This document shows, piece by piece, positions 53,041-61,817 of a stretch of 64,000 bases of DNA. Under the pieces are notes generated by a model that was not told the DNA's origin, ran no database searches, and was given only the letters and a program-made list of their open reading frames with translations. Numbering within the stretch: the first letter of the stretch is position 1; each line of letters begins with the position of its first letter. Origin of the DNA: JAVVHH01 sp964235765 (lineage in GTDB: Bacteria > Pseudomonadota > Alphaproteobacteria > Acetobacterales > Acetobacteraceae). The translations under genes and the position numbers were made by a program. Location of the stretch: assembly GCA_964235765.1 (NCBI GenBank), contig CAXSDH010000001.1, positions 124,001 through 188,000 of the forward strand, given 5' to 3'.

Positions 53041-53991
53041 GTGGCGAACGTGGCCAACCCGGTGCTTTCCTTGCTGGCCCTCTCGGGCCGCCGGGGGGCC
53101 GTGCTGCTTGCGGTGGGCATATTTGGCGGCGTGCTCTCGCCGTCGCTCGCTGCTGCGTTCCGCGGCTTCATTACGCCGAACGTGCTGTGCATGATGACCT
53201 TGGTGCTGCTGCGGGTCGACTTGCCGGGCACCGTGGCGCACCTGCGCCGGCCGGGTCGGCTGGCGGCGATCGTCGCCTTCCAGCTCGTCGCCTCGCCGGT
53301 GCTGGCCTGGCTGGTCATCCTGCCCCTCGGGCTTGACCGGGGCGTCGCCGATGGCGTGGTGATCTTTGCCACGGGCTGTGCCGCCACGTCCTCGCCCGCA
53401 TTCGCCCGCATGGTCGGGCTGGATCCCGAACTGGCGCTGGTCGGCGCGCTCGCGACCACGGCGCTGCTGCCGCTGACGGCGCCGCCGCTCGCGCTTTGGC
53501 TGATGGGCATCGACCTCTCGATCGGCACCGGCGCGTTCATGGCGCGCCTTCTGATCGTGGTCGGGTTGCCGGCCCTGCTATCCCTGGCGCTCCGGCGGGC
53601 GATCGGCCCGGCCAGGCTCGCCACCTACGGTGAGGCCGTGGACGGACTGCTGGTGTGGCTCGTCGTGTTCTACGGTTTTGCCGTCATGGACGGGTTGGGG
53701 CCGCGCATGGCCGCCGATCCAGGCTGGGTGCTGCAGGCGATCATTGCTGCATTCCTGGTGGATTACGGCTTGAACTTAGCAGCGTCGCTGATGTTCGTGG
53801 GGTTCGGCGCCCGGGTCGCCGCCACGGCCGGGCTGATGAGCGGCAACCGCAACATGGCGCTGTTCCTGGCCGTGCTGCCGGCCTCGACCGACCCGCGGGT
53901 GGCGCTGTTCTTTGGCCTATGCCAGTTCCCGCTCTTCCTCAGCCCGTTTCTGTTGCGCCCGGTGTATCGCTGGCTGGCGTTGCGGCCCTGA
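53041..53991 (+). CDS. Bile acid:sodium symporter/BASS-type membrane transporter
   Basis: A 316-residue inner-membrane protein with about 9-10 spans. ITPNVLCMMTLVLLRVDLPG, IFATGCAATSSPAFARMVG and AATAGLMSGNRNMALFLAVL are like the BASS superfamily (bile acid, ACR3, PnaS). The start is GTG at 53041; a weak ribosome site precedes. Its last 53 bases overlap the end of metF on the other strand. Substrate unknown. Confidence 0.75.
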   Translation: MANVANPVLSLLALSGRRGAVLLAVGIFGGVLSPSLAAAFRGFITPNVLCMMTLVLLRVDLPGTVAHLRRPGRLAAIVAFQLVASPVLAWLVILPLGLDRGVADGVVIFATGCAATSSPAFARMVGLDPELALVGALATTALLPLTAPPLALWLMGIDLSIGTGAFMARLLIVVGLPALLSLALRRAIGPARLATYGEAVDGLLVWLVVFYGFAVMDGLGPRMAADPGWVLQAIIAAFLVDYGLNLAASLMFVGFGARVAATAGLMSGNRNMALFLAVLPASTDPRVALFFGLCQFPLFLSPFLLRPVYRWLALRP

Positions 53992-54931
53992 CGCCGAGCA
54001 GATGCGCGATGGCGTAGGTAAGGTCCGGCCGGTTGAGGGTGTAGAAATGGAACTCGTCCACGCCGTTGGCCTGCAACAGCCGAACCTGTTCGGCGGCGAC
54101 GATGGCCCCGATCATCCGCCTCGTTTCCGGATCGGCCTCGGTGCCCTGGAACAGCGGCCCCATCCACTCGGGTACGCTGGTGCCGCACATGGCGCTGAAC
54201 TTGGCGGCTTGGGTGTAGTTGGATACCGGCATGATCCCCGGCACGATCGGGGCCGTGATGCCCGCCGCGAGCGCGCGGTCAAGGAAGCGCAGGAACACCT
54301 CGCCTTCGAAGAAATATTGGGTGATGGCCCGCGTGGCGCCGGCATCGAGCTTGCGCTTGAGGTTATCGAGATCATGGTCGGCGTTCAGCGCGGTCGGATG
54401 GGTTTCGGGGTAGGCGGCCACCGATATCTCGAAATTTGCCACCCGCTTCAACCCGGCCACGAGGTCGGCGGCGTACGCGTAGCCGTCCGGATGCGGCCGA
54501 TAATCCTCGCCGGGCACGGCATCGCCCCGCAAGGCCACGATGTGGCGCACGCCGGCCGTCCAATATTCCCGGGCGACGTCGTCCACCTCGCCGCGCGGCG
54601 AGCCCACGCAGGTCAGGTGCGCGGCCGGGGTCAGACCGGTCTCGTGAACGATGCGGGCGACCGTCGCGTGGGTGCGGGCCTGCGTCGTGCCCCCTGCGCC
54701 GTAAGTTACGCTGACGAAGCGCGGGGCGAGCGGCTCGAGGCGGCGGATACAGGCCCAGAGCTGGGCTTCGAGCGCCTCGTTCCTTGGCGGGAAGAACTCG
54801 AAGGAGAGAGCGGGCGTGGGCGACGCCGCAGCTCGGGCCGGGATGGCGGCAAAGCGCGGGCCGGTGAGCCACCGCTCGAGCGTGGCGACCGGCGGTTCCG
54901 CTTGCGGCTTCTGGGGGGCAATCTGGTTCAT
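53939..54931 (-). CDS. metF: Methylenetetrahydrofolate reductase
   Basis: A 330-residue FAD-dependent reductase making 5-methyl-THF for methionine synthesis. Motifs: LSFEFFPPRNEALEAQL, RFVSVTYGAGGTTQART, THLTC-like AAHLTCVGSPRGEV, HIVALRGDAVPGEDY, ITQYFFEGEVFLRFLDRA, and VPGIMPVSNYTQ. About 35 residues longer at the N terminus than E. coli MetF (296). The ATG at 54931 is the closest to the family start; 54964 is an alternative. TTGACC at about 55071-55076 on this strand may be a promoter element, weakly supported. No SAM riboswitch was seen upstream. Confidence 0.95.
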   Translation of the reverse strand: MNQIAPQKPQAEPPVATLERWLTGPRFAAIPARAAASPTPALSFEFFPPRNEALEAQLWACIRRLEPLAPRFVSVTYGAGGTTQARTHATVARIVHETGLTPAAHLTCVGSPRGEVDDVAREYWTAGVRHIVALRGDAVPGEDYRPHPDGYAYAADLVAGLKRVANFEISVAAYPETHPTALNADHDLDNLKRKLDAGATRAITQYFFEGEVFLRFLDRALAAGITAPIVPGIMPVSNYTQAAKFSAMCGTSVPEWMGPLFQGTEADPETRRMIGAIVAAEQVRLLQANGVDEFHFYTLNRPDLTYAIAHLLGVRAATPASDTPGATETG

Positions 54932-55023
54932 CGTCGTGCTATCCAAGTCGTGATCGTGCAACATGAAGCTGTAGCTGGATAATATACAGCGGCTGCGGCG
55001 CAACGCCATGTGCGGCGGCAATG

Positions 55024-55052
55024 TTGTGTTCATACCTTGGTGCCATGATAAC
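55024..55052 (+). promoter_or_regulatory. Candidate promoter of mlaA
   Basis: TTGTGT (55024-55029) and GATAAC (55047-55052) are 17 bases apart, resembling -35 and -10 boxes (three and four of six consensus positions). The expected transcription start, about 55058, lies 20 bases before the mlaA ATG. It overlaps the divergent metF control region. Weak, unproven. Confidence 0.35.
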
Positions 55053-55078
55053 GGCGCCCAGTCCGACAAGGGTCAACG

Positions 55079-55840
55079 ATGCGTTTGGTCATACCCCGCC
55101 TCATGCTGGCTGCAGCCCTGCTCTCGGTGGGCGCTTGCGCAACCCGGCCGCCGCCTGGCGATCAGGAGGCGATGGACGAATACCGGCAGAACAACGATCC
55201 GGCGGAACCGACCAACCGGTTCTTCTACAAGGTCAACGACAAGCTGGACACCTATGCGTTTCGCCCCGTGGCTGTGGCGTACCGCTCGACCGTGCCGGGC
55301 TCGGTGCGCCGGCCCATCCACAACGTGCTGGCGAACTTGTCGAGCCCGATCGTCTTTTCCAACGACGTGCTCCAGGCCAAGCCCCGCCGTGCCGGGGATA
55401 CGCTGATGCGGTTCCTGATCAACACGACGGCGGGCGTCGGCGGGCTGTTCGATGTCGCGACGGATTGGGGTTACCCCGCGCACGACTCGGATTTCGGGGT
55501 GACTATGGCTTTGTGGGGCGTGGGGGAGGGGCCGTTCCTGTTCCTGCCCGTCCTCGGGCCGAGCAATCCGCGCGACGCCGGCGGCTTCGTCGGCGACTTG
55601 GCGCTGGACCCGTTAACCTATGCCTCGTTCGGCGCCAGCGCGGCGCTGGGCTACTCGCGTTACGGCGTCGGCGCCATCGACGCGAGAGAGCGCGTGCTCG
55701 ACCCGGTGGACCAGGTGAAGCGAACCGCGCTCGATCCCTATGCAACATTCCGCAGCCTCTATCGACAGAACCGCCAGGCGACGATCGACGCCACGCGGGA
55801 TGACAACCGGGCCACGGTTCCCGCCTGGTTCAACCGCTAG
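55079..55840 (+). CDS. mlaA: MlaA/VacJ outer-membrane lipoprotein
   Basis: A 253-residue outer-membrane lipoprotein that removes mislocalised phospholipids from the outer leaflet. Lipobox LSVGACATRPP, Cys at about residue 20. MlaA motifs: NDPAEPTNRFFYKVNDKLD, PVAVAYRSTVPGSVRRPIHN, LINTTAGVGGLFDVATDWG, GVGEGPFLFLPVLGPSNPRD and a terminal VPAWFNR. AAGGG precedes the ATG. It is followed after 19 bases by mlaC. Confidence 0.95.
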   Translation: MRLVIPRLMLAAALLSVGACATRPPPGDQEAMDEYRQNNDPAEPTNRFFYKVNDKLDTYAFRPVAVAYRSTVPGSVRRPIHNVLANLSSPIVFSNDVLQAKPRRAGDTLMRFLINTTAGVGGLFDVATDWGYPAHDSDFGVTMALWGVGEGPFLFLPVLGPSNPRDAGGFVGDLALDPLTYASFGASAALGYSRYGVGAIDARERVLDPVDQVKRTALDPYATFRSLYRQNRQATIDATRDDNRATVPAWFNR

Positions 55841-55859
55841 ACCGAAAGCAATATCCGAC

Positions 55860-56459
55860 ATGCTCACTCGCCGCGCTTTGCTCGCTTACTCCGTTGCATC
55901 GGCCGCTCTGCTGGCCTTCGGCCCCTCGGCATTGGCACAGATGGAGGACGCGACCGGCTTCATTGTTAACTTGGGCAACGCCATGTCGGCCATAGTGAAC
56001 GGCCCGGGTTCGCTGGACGATAAGCGTCGCCGATTGACGCCGCTTATAGAGGAATCGGTCGATATCGACAGCATTGCCCGGTTCTGCCTGGGCCGGTTCT
56101 GGCGCATGGCCACACCCGAACAGCAGGCGCGGTTCGTGCAACTGTTCCACGCGGTGCTGGTCAACAACATCTCCGGCAAGCTTGGCGAGTTCCAGGGCGT
56201 CAGCTTTACCCCGACCAGCACGAGCCAACGAGAGGGTGAGGCGGTCGTGGGCACCACCATCCGGCGGCCGAACCAGCAGCCCAACAACGTCCAGTGGATC
56301 GTCGGCTTCGCAACCGGCCGGCCAAAGATCGTCGACGTCGTGGCCGAGGGCACCAGCCTACGCTTGACCCAGCGCTCGGATTACGCGGCCTATCTGTCCC
56401 GCAACAACAACAGCGTGGAGGCACTGCTCGCAGCCATGCGGCAGCAGGCAGGAGTCTAG
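55860..56459 (+). CDS. mlaC: MlaC/Ttg2D periplasmic phospholipid carrier
   Basis: A 199-residue periplasmic shuttle. Signal peptide LTRRALLAYSVASAALLAFG, with RR that may be Tat-like, cleaved near ALA. Family features: DSIARFCLGRFWRMATPEQQ, ARFVQLFHAVLVNNISGKL, WIVGFATGRPKIVDVVAEG, and the terminal LRLTQRSDYAAYLSRNNNSV. It carries lipid between MlaA and MlaD. The ATG at 55860 is taken since upstream codons lie inside mlaA. It and mlaA form one unit. Confidence 0.94.
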   Translation: MLTRRALLAYSVASAALLAFGPSALAQMEDATGFIVNLGNAMSAIVNGPGSLDDKRRRLTPLIEESVDIDSIARFCLGRFWRMATPEQQARFVQLFHAVLVNNISGKLGEFQGVSFTPTSTSQREGEAVVGTTIRRPNQQPNNVQWIVGFATGRPKIVDVVAEGTSLRLTQRSDYAAYLSRNNNSVEALLAAMRQQAGV

Positions 56460-56467
56460 GCCGGCCT

Positions 56468-56968
56468 TCAGCCAAGGCTTTCGTAAACGATCATCGGCTC
56501 GTTGCCACGCACGAACCGGTCGCACTCGCGCATGCCGATGGCGCCCAGCACCGTGCGCGAGCCTAGGTTCGCCTCGCGCGCGACGGCGATCACTCGTTGA
56601 AGTCGTGCCCGGTCGTGGGCGAAGCGCAGGGCGGCGCCGGCGGCCTCCCGTGCCAGGCCCCGGCCTCTCGCGGCGGGGCGGAAGGCGAAGCGCAGCGCCT
56701 CGCCCCGCCCATCCGGCCTCGCATGGACACCCGTGAGGCCGATCGCAACCTCGCCCTCGCGCACCGTCCACATGCCGACGCCCCGCCTAGCCCAGAACGC
56801 AGTGTCTTCCGCTAACTCCGCCGCAACCTGGGCGGGGCTGCGGACGCCGCCCAGCATCTGGGAATAGACCCCGGGGTCGCCCTTCAACGATCGCAAATCC
56901 GGCAAATCCCGCCAACCCACGGGTGCCAGCGTCAGGCGACCCGTGCGGATGACCCACGCCGGGTTCAA
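56468..56968 (-). CDS. GNAT-family N-acetyltransferase (RimJ/RimL-like)
   Basis: A 166-residue acetyltransferase. N-terminal IRTGRLTLAPVGWRDLPDL is typical of RimJ/RimL-type enzymes; the acetyl-CoA loop is FRPAARGRGLAREAAGAALR, and VIAVAREANLGSRTVLGAIG provides the Asn motif. The start is TTG at 56968, 13 bases after the ettA stop, and lacks a good ribosome site; a downstream start is possible. It is probably expressed with ettA. Acceptor unknown. Confidence 0.85.
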   Translation of the reverse strand: MNPAWVIRTGRLTLAPVGWRDLPDLRSLKGDPGVYSQMLGGVRSPAQVAAELAEDTAFWARRGVGMWTVREGEVAIGLTGVHARPDGRGEALRFAFRPAARGRGLAREAAGAALRFAHDRARLQRVIAVAREANLGSRTVLGAIGMRECDRFVRGNEPMIVYESLG

Positions 56969-56981
56969 GGCGGCTTTGGGT

Positions 56982-58661
<1,680 letters not shown>

Positions 58662-58723
58662 CGAACGGCTCCAAACGGCGGGGGTGCAGTCAATAAGGCC
58701 GCGCGACAAGTGACGCAACGCCG

Positions 58724-58797
58724 TGCGCCCGGCAGGACTCGAACCTGCGACCAAGCCGTTATGAGCGGCCCGCTCTAACCAACTGAGCTACAGGCGC
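58724..58797 (-). tRNA. tRNA-Ile2 (anticodon CAU, lysidine type)
   Basis: The minus strand folds as a 74-nt tRNA: acceptor GCGCCTG/CGGGCGC, D stem GCTC/GAGC, anticodon stem GGCCG/CGGCT with loop CTCATAA, T arm GCAGGTTCGAGTCCTGC. Anticodon CAU could mean Met, but the CTCATAA loop followed by CGGCTTGGTCGC matches tRNA-Ile2, read as AUA after lysidine modification by TilS. CCA is not encoded. No clear terminator separates it from ettA. Confidence 0.9.
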
Positions 58798-58868
58798 ATG
58801 TCGCGTTGGCACGGCATCCGCGCGCGGCTATGGTCTGCCGCATCGCTATCCGCAAGTTAGGACAGAGC

Positions 58869-59393
58869 ATGGACGTCGCCAAGATACCCACCGGCAAGGA
58901 TGCGCCCACCGATATCAACGTGGTGATAGAAATCCCCCAGGGAAGCCAGGTGAAGTACGAGATCGACAAGGACAGCGGCGCAATTTTCGTCGATCGCTTC
59001 CTGTTCACCCCGATGGCCTACCCCGCCGCGTACGGCTTCATCCCCGGCACGCTCGCCGATGACGGCGACCCGGCCGACGCCCTCGTGCTCGCCCCCGCGG
59101 CCGTCGTGCCCGGCGCGGTCATCCGTGCCCGCCCGATCGGCATGCTGCGGATGGAGGACGAGAGCGGCCAGGACGAGAAGATCATCTGCGTCCCGCACGA
59201 CAAAATCCATACGCAGTACACGGACGTGCACGCGGTCGAGGACCTGCCGGCGATCACGCGGCAAGCCATCGAGCACTTCTTCACCCGCTACAAGGACCTC
59301 GAGCCCGGCAAATGGGTGAAGGTCACCGGCTGGGCCAACCGCGAGGCGGCCTATGACGTGATCCGCAAGGCGATCGCCGCGGCCAAGCCGTGA
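58869..59393 (+). CDS. ppa: Inorganic pyrophosphatase
   Basis: A 174-residue family I pyrophosphatase that hydrolyses PPi to two phosphates. Conserved groups: VVIEIPQGSQVKYEIDKDSG, RFLFTPMAYPAAYGFIPGTL, DDGDPADALVLAPAAVVPG (metal-binding Asp residues), and HTQYTDVHAVEDLP. E. coli Ppa has 176 residues. The ATG at 58869 follows AGGAC; a start at 58806 would add 21 unlike residues. It is divergent from the tRNA. Confidence 0.96.
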   Translation: MDVAKIPTGKDAPTDINVVIEIPQGSQVKYEIDKDSGAIFVDRFLFTPMAYPAAYGFIPGTLADDGDPADALVLAPAAVVPGAVIRARPIGMLRMEDESGQDEKIICVPHDKIHTQYTDVHAVEDLPAITRQAIEHFFTRYKDLEPGKWVKVTGWANREAAYDVIRKAIAAAKP

Positions 59394-59421
59394 TCAGTCC
59401 CTCCTCATGTTGAGCGGGACC

Positions 59422-61476
59422 TTATCCCGCACCAAGGGTCTGCACTGCCTCCGCACGTCCAAACAGCCGCATCAGCGGCCGTATCGCCTGGCCGCGCGCG
59501 GTCTTTAGGCCGGGGTCGCGCTCCAGCAGCACCGCCGCATCCGCGCTCGCGATCTGCAGCAGCCGCTCGTGCTGCTCGGGGTCGGCGATCTTGTAGCCGG
59601 GGAGGCCGCTTTGGCGCTTGCCCAGCAGGTCGCCGCCGCCCCGCAGCCGGAAATCTTCGTCGGCGATGACGAATCCGTCCTCCGTATCCCGCAACAAGGT
59701 CAGGCGGCGGCGCATGCTGTCGGTCAGCCCATCCTCGTGCAGCAGAAGGCAGTAGCTCTGCTGCGTGCCACGGCCGACCCGGCCGCGAAGCTGGTGCAAC
59801 TGCGCCAGCCCGAACCGCTCGGCATGCTCGATCACCATGATGGTGGCCTCTGGAACGTCCACGCCCACCTCGATGACCGTGGTCGCCACCAGCAAGCGCA
59901 GCCGGCCCGCGGCGAAATCGGCCAGGGCGGCATCGCGCGCCGCCGCGTCCTGCTGTCCATGCGCCAAGCCGATCCGGCCAGGAAAGCGCTGGTACAGCAC
60001 CGCGAACCGTGCTTCGGCAGCAGCGAGATCGATCAGCTCGCTTTCGGACACCATCGGGCAGACCCAGTACACCTGCTCGCCACGGTCGAGCGCGCGGCCG
60101 ATGCCGTCGATGATGTCCGCCAGGGTCGCGAGCGAATGGATCGTGGTGCGGATGGGCTGGCGGCCGCCGGGCTTGCCGGTCAGGCGGCTGACCTCCATCT
60201 CGTTCCATTGCGTGAGCAGCAGGGTGCGCGGGATCGGGGTCGCGGTCATGACCAGCACGTCCGTGCGCTCGCCCTTGCCGCCGAGCATCAGGCGCTGGTC
60301 CACGCCGAACCGGTGCTGCTCGTCGATCACCGCGAGGGCGAGGTCGGCGTACTGCACGGCGTCCTGGAACAGGGCATGCGTGCCGACGATCATTCGGGCC
60401 CGCCCGGCGGCGATCTCCAGCAGTGCGTCCCGCCGCTCCGCGCCCTTGACCGACCCGGTCAGCAACAAAACCGGAATGGGCGAGAGCGCGGACAGCGTGC
60501 GGTAGTGCTGCTTGGCGAGCACCTCCGTGGGCGCCATGAGCGCCGCCTGGCGCCCCGCTTCGGCCGCGCTCAGCATCGCCAGCAGGGCGACCAGGGTCTT
60601 GCCGGAACCCACGTCGCCTTGCAGCAGGCGCAGCATGCGGCGCGGGGCGGCCAGGTCCGCATCGATCTCGGCGACGGCCTGCACCTGCGATGGGGTCGGC
60701 TGGTGGCCGAACCGGGCCAGCGCCTCGGCCCGAAGCTGGCCGTCGCCGCGGATCGGCCGGCCGGGCCGCCGGCGTTCGCGCTGGCGCATCCAGGCCATGG
60801 CGGTCTGGTGGGCCAGCAACTCGTCGTAAGCCAGCCGCGCCCGCGGCAGGTCTCCGGGCAGTTCGGTCGGCGCCTGCACGGCGAACAGCGCCTCGCGGAA
60901 ACCCGGCCAGCGCTCGCGCTTCAGCAATGCGGGGTCGTGCCACTCCGGCAGCTCGGGCGCCAAGGCCAGGGCGCGCTGCATGGCCGCATGCACCTGGCCC
61001 GGGAACAGCCCGGCCGTCAGCGGCCAGATCGGCTCCAATCCAGCCATGTCGCCGAAGCGGTCGAGCGGCGCCACGCGCTCGGGGGTTTTCATCTGCACGC
61101 GGCCGGAGAAGGTTTCGATCTTGCCGGAAACCGCCAGGTGCGCGCCTTTCTGGAACAAGGGCGGCGGGCGGCGGCCGAAATAGGCGATCTCGGCAAAGCC
61201 CGTCCGGTCCCGGACGATCACCCGCCAGGGCCGGGCGCTGCCCCGCTCCGGCTCCTCGATGCCGACGACTTCGATCTGCAAGGTGGCGACCGTCCCCGGC
61301 TCCGCCTCGGCGATCGGCGGGGCGTTGCGGCGATCCACGTAACCCTCCGGCATATGGAACAGCAGGTCGAGCACCCGCCCGCCGCCCGCCACCCGGGCGA
61401 TCTTCTCCGCAAGCGCCGGACCCACGCCGCGCAGGGTGGTCAGGGGTTCCAGAAGGGGCAGCAGGGGTGCATCCAC
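59422..61476 (-). CDS. recG: ATP-dependent DNA helicase RecG
   Basis: A 684-residue branch-migration helicase for stalled forks. N-terminal wedge/OB domain (TTLRGVGPALAEKIARVAGG, LLFHMPEGYVDRRN), then Walker A LLQGDVGSGKTLVALLAML, VGTHALFQDAVQYADLALAV, motif DEQHRFGVDQR, MTATPIPRTLLLT, and motif VI HQLRGRVGRGTQQSYC. The start is GTG at 61476, giving MDAPLLPLLEPL, the family N terminus. Starts 29 bases from divergent sdhE. Confidence 0.95.
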   Translation of the reverse strand: MDAPLLPLLEPLTTLRGVGPALAEKIARVAGGGRVLDLLFHMPEGYVDRRNAPPIAEAEPGTVATLQIEVVGIEEPERGSARPWRVIVRDRTGFAEIAYFGRRPPPLFQKGAHLAVSGKIETFSGRVQMKTPERVAPLDRFGDMAGLEPIWPLTAGLFPGQVHAAMQRALALAPELPEWHDPALLKRERWPGFREALFAVQAPTELPGDLPRARLAYDELLAHQTAMAWMRQRERRRPGRPIRGDGQLRAEALARFGHQPTPSQVQAVAEIDADLAAPRRMLRLLQGDVGSGKTLVALLAMLSAAEAGRQAALMAPTEVLAKQHYRTLSALSPIPVLLLTGSVKGAERRDALLEIAAGRARMIVGTHALFQDAVQYADLALAVIDEQHRFGVDQRLMLGGKGERTDVLVMTATPIPRTLLLTQWNEMEVSRLTGKPGGRQPIRTTIHSLATLADIIDGIGRALDRGEQVYWVCPMVSESELIDLAAAEARFAVLYQRFPGRIGLAHGQQDAAARDAALADFAAGRLRLLVATTVIEVGVDVPEATIMVIEHAERFGLAQLHQLRGRVGRGTQQSYCLLLHEDGLTDSMRRRLTLLRDTEDGFVIADEDFRLRGGGDLLGKRQSGLPGYKIADPEQHERLLQIASADAAVLLERDPGLKTARGQAIRPLMRLFGRAEAVQTLGAG

Positions 61477-61505
61477 GGGCTGACAGTGGGGGAGGCGGGC
61501 CTTAT

Positions 61506-61817
61506 ATGAAAGCGCCCGACCCGCCGAAAGAGGCCTTCCGCTTGCATCACACCGACCCACGGCGCCGCCGCATCCTGTTCCGCGCGACGCATCGCGGCAC
61601 CTACGAGAACGATATCCTGATCGGCGGATTCGTGCGCGCGCGGCTGGCCGGGTTCAGCAGGGAAGAGTTGGATGCGGTGGAAGCCGTGATGGAGATGCCC
61701 GACGCCATGCTGGCCGATTGGCTGACCGGGCGCCTGCCGATCCCGCCCGAGGTGGACAGCCCGATGCTGCGCGCCATGCGCCAAGCGGCCGAGGCCGGCG
61801 AAGGGCGCCCCGCATGA
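61506..61817 (+). CDS. sdhE: FAD assembly factor SdhE (succinate dehydrogenase assembly)
   Basis: A 103-residue SdhE/SDHAF2 homologue that helps attach FAD to SdhA. The conserved region RRRILFRATHRGTYENDILI (about 19-38) contains the R-G-x-x-E-x-D core, and ELDAVEAVMEMPDAMLADWL the second helix. GGGGGAGG lies about nine bases before the ATG. The stop overlaps the mfd start (ATGA), so mfd is translated with it. Location next to recG and mfd is common in alphaproteobacteria. Confidence 0.93.
   Translation: MKAPDPPKEAFRLHHTDPRRRRILFRATHRGTYENDILIGGFVRARLAGFSREELDAVEAVMEMPDAMLADWLTGRLPIPPEVDSPMLRAMRQAAEAGEGRPA

Noticed and set aside
53041..53991. The transporter as an arsenite ACR3 pump
   Set aside because: The GLMSGNRN motif is shared by several BASS members and no ars genes are near.
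54932..55078. SAM riboswitch ahead of metF
   Set aside because: I looked for SAM-II-like stem and pseudoknot elements and saw none; only a weak TTGACC box is present.
58724..58797. Initiator or elongator tRNA-Met
   Set aside because: The CAU anticodon fits, but the loop and following arm match tRNA-Ile2 and the acceptor is not like tRNA-Met.
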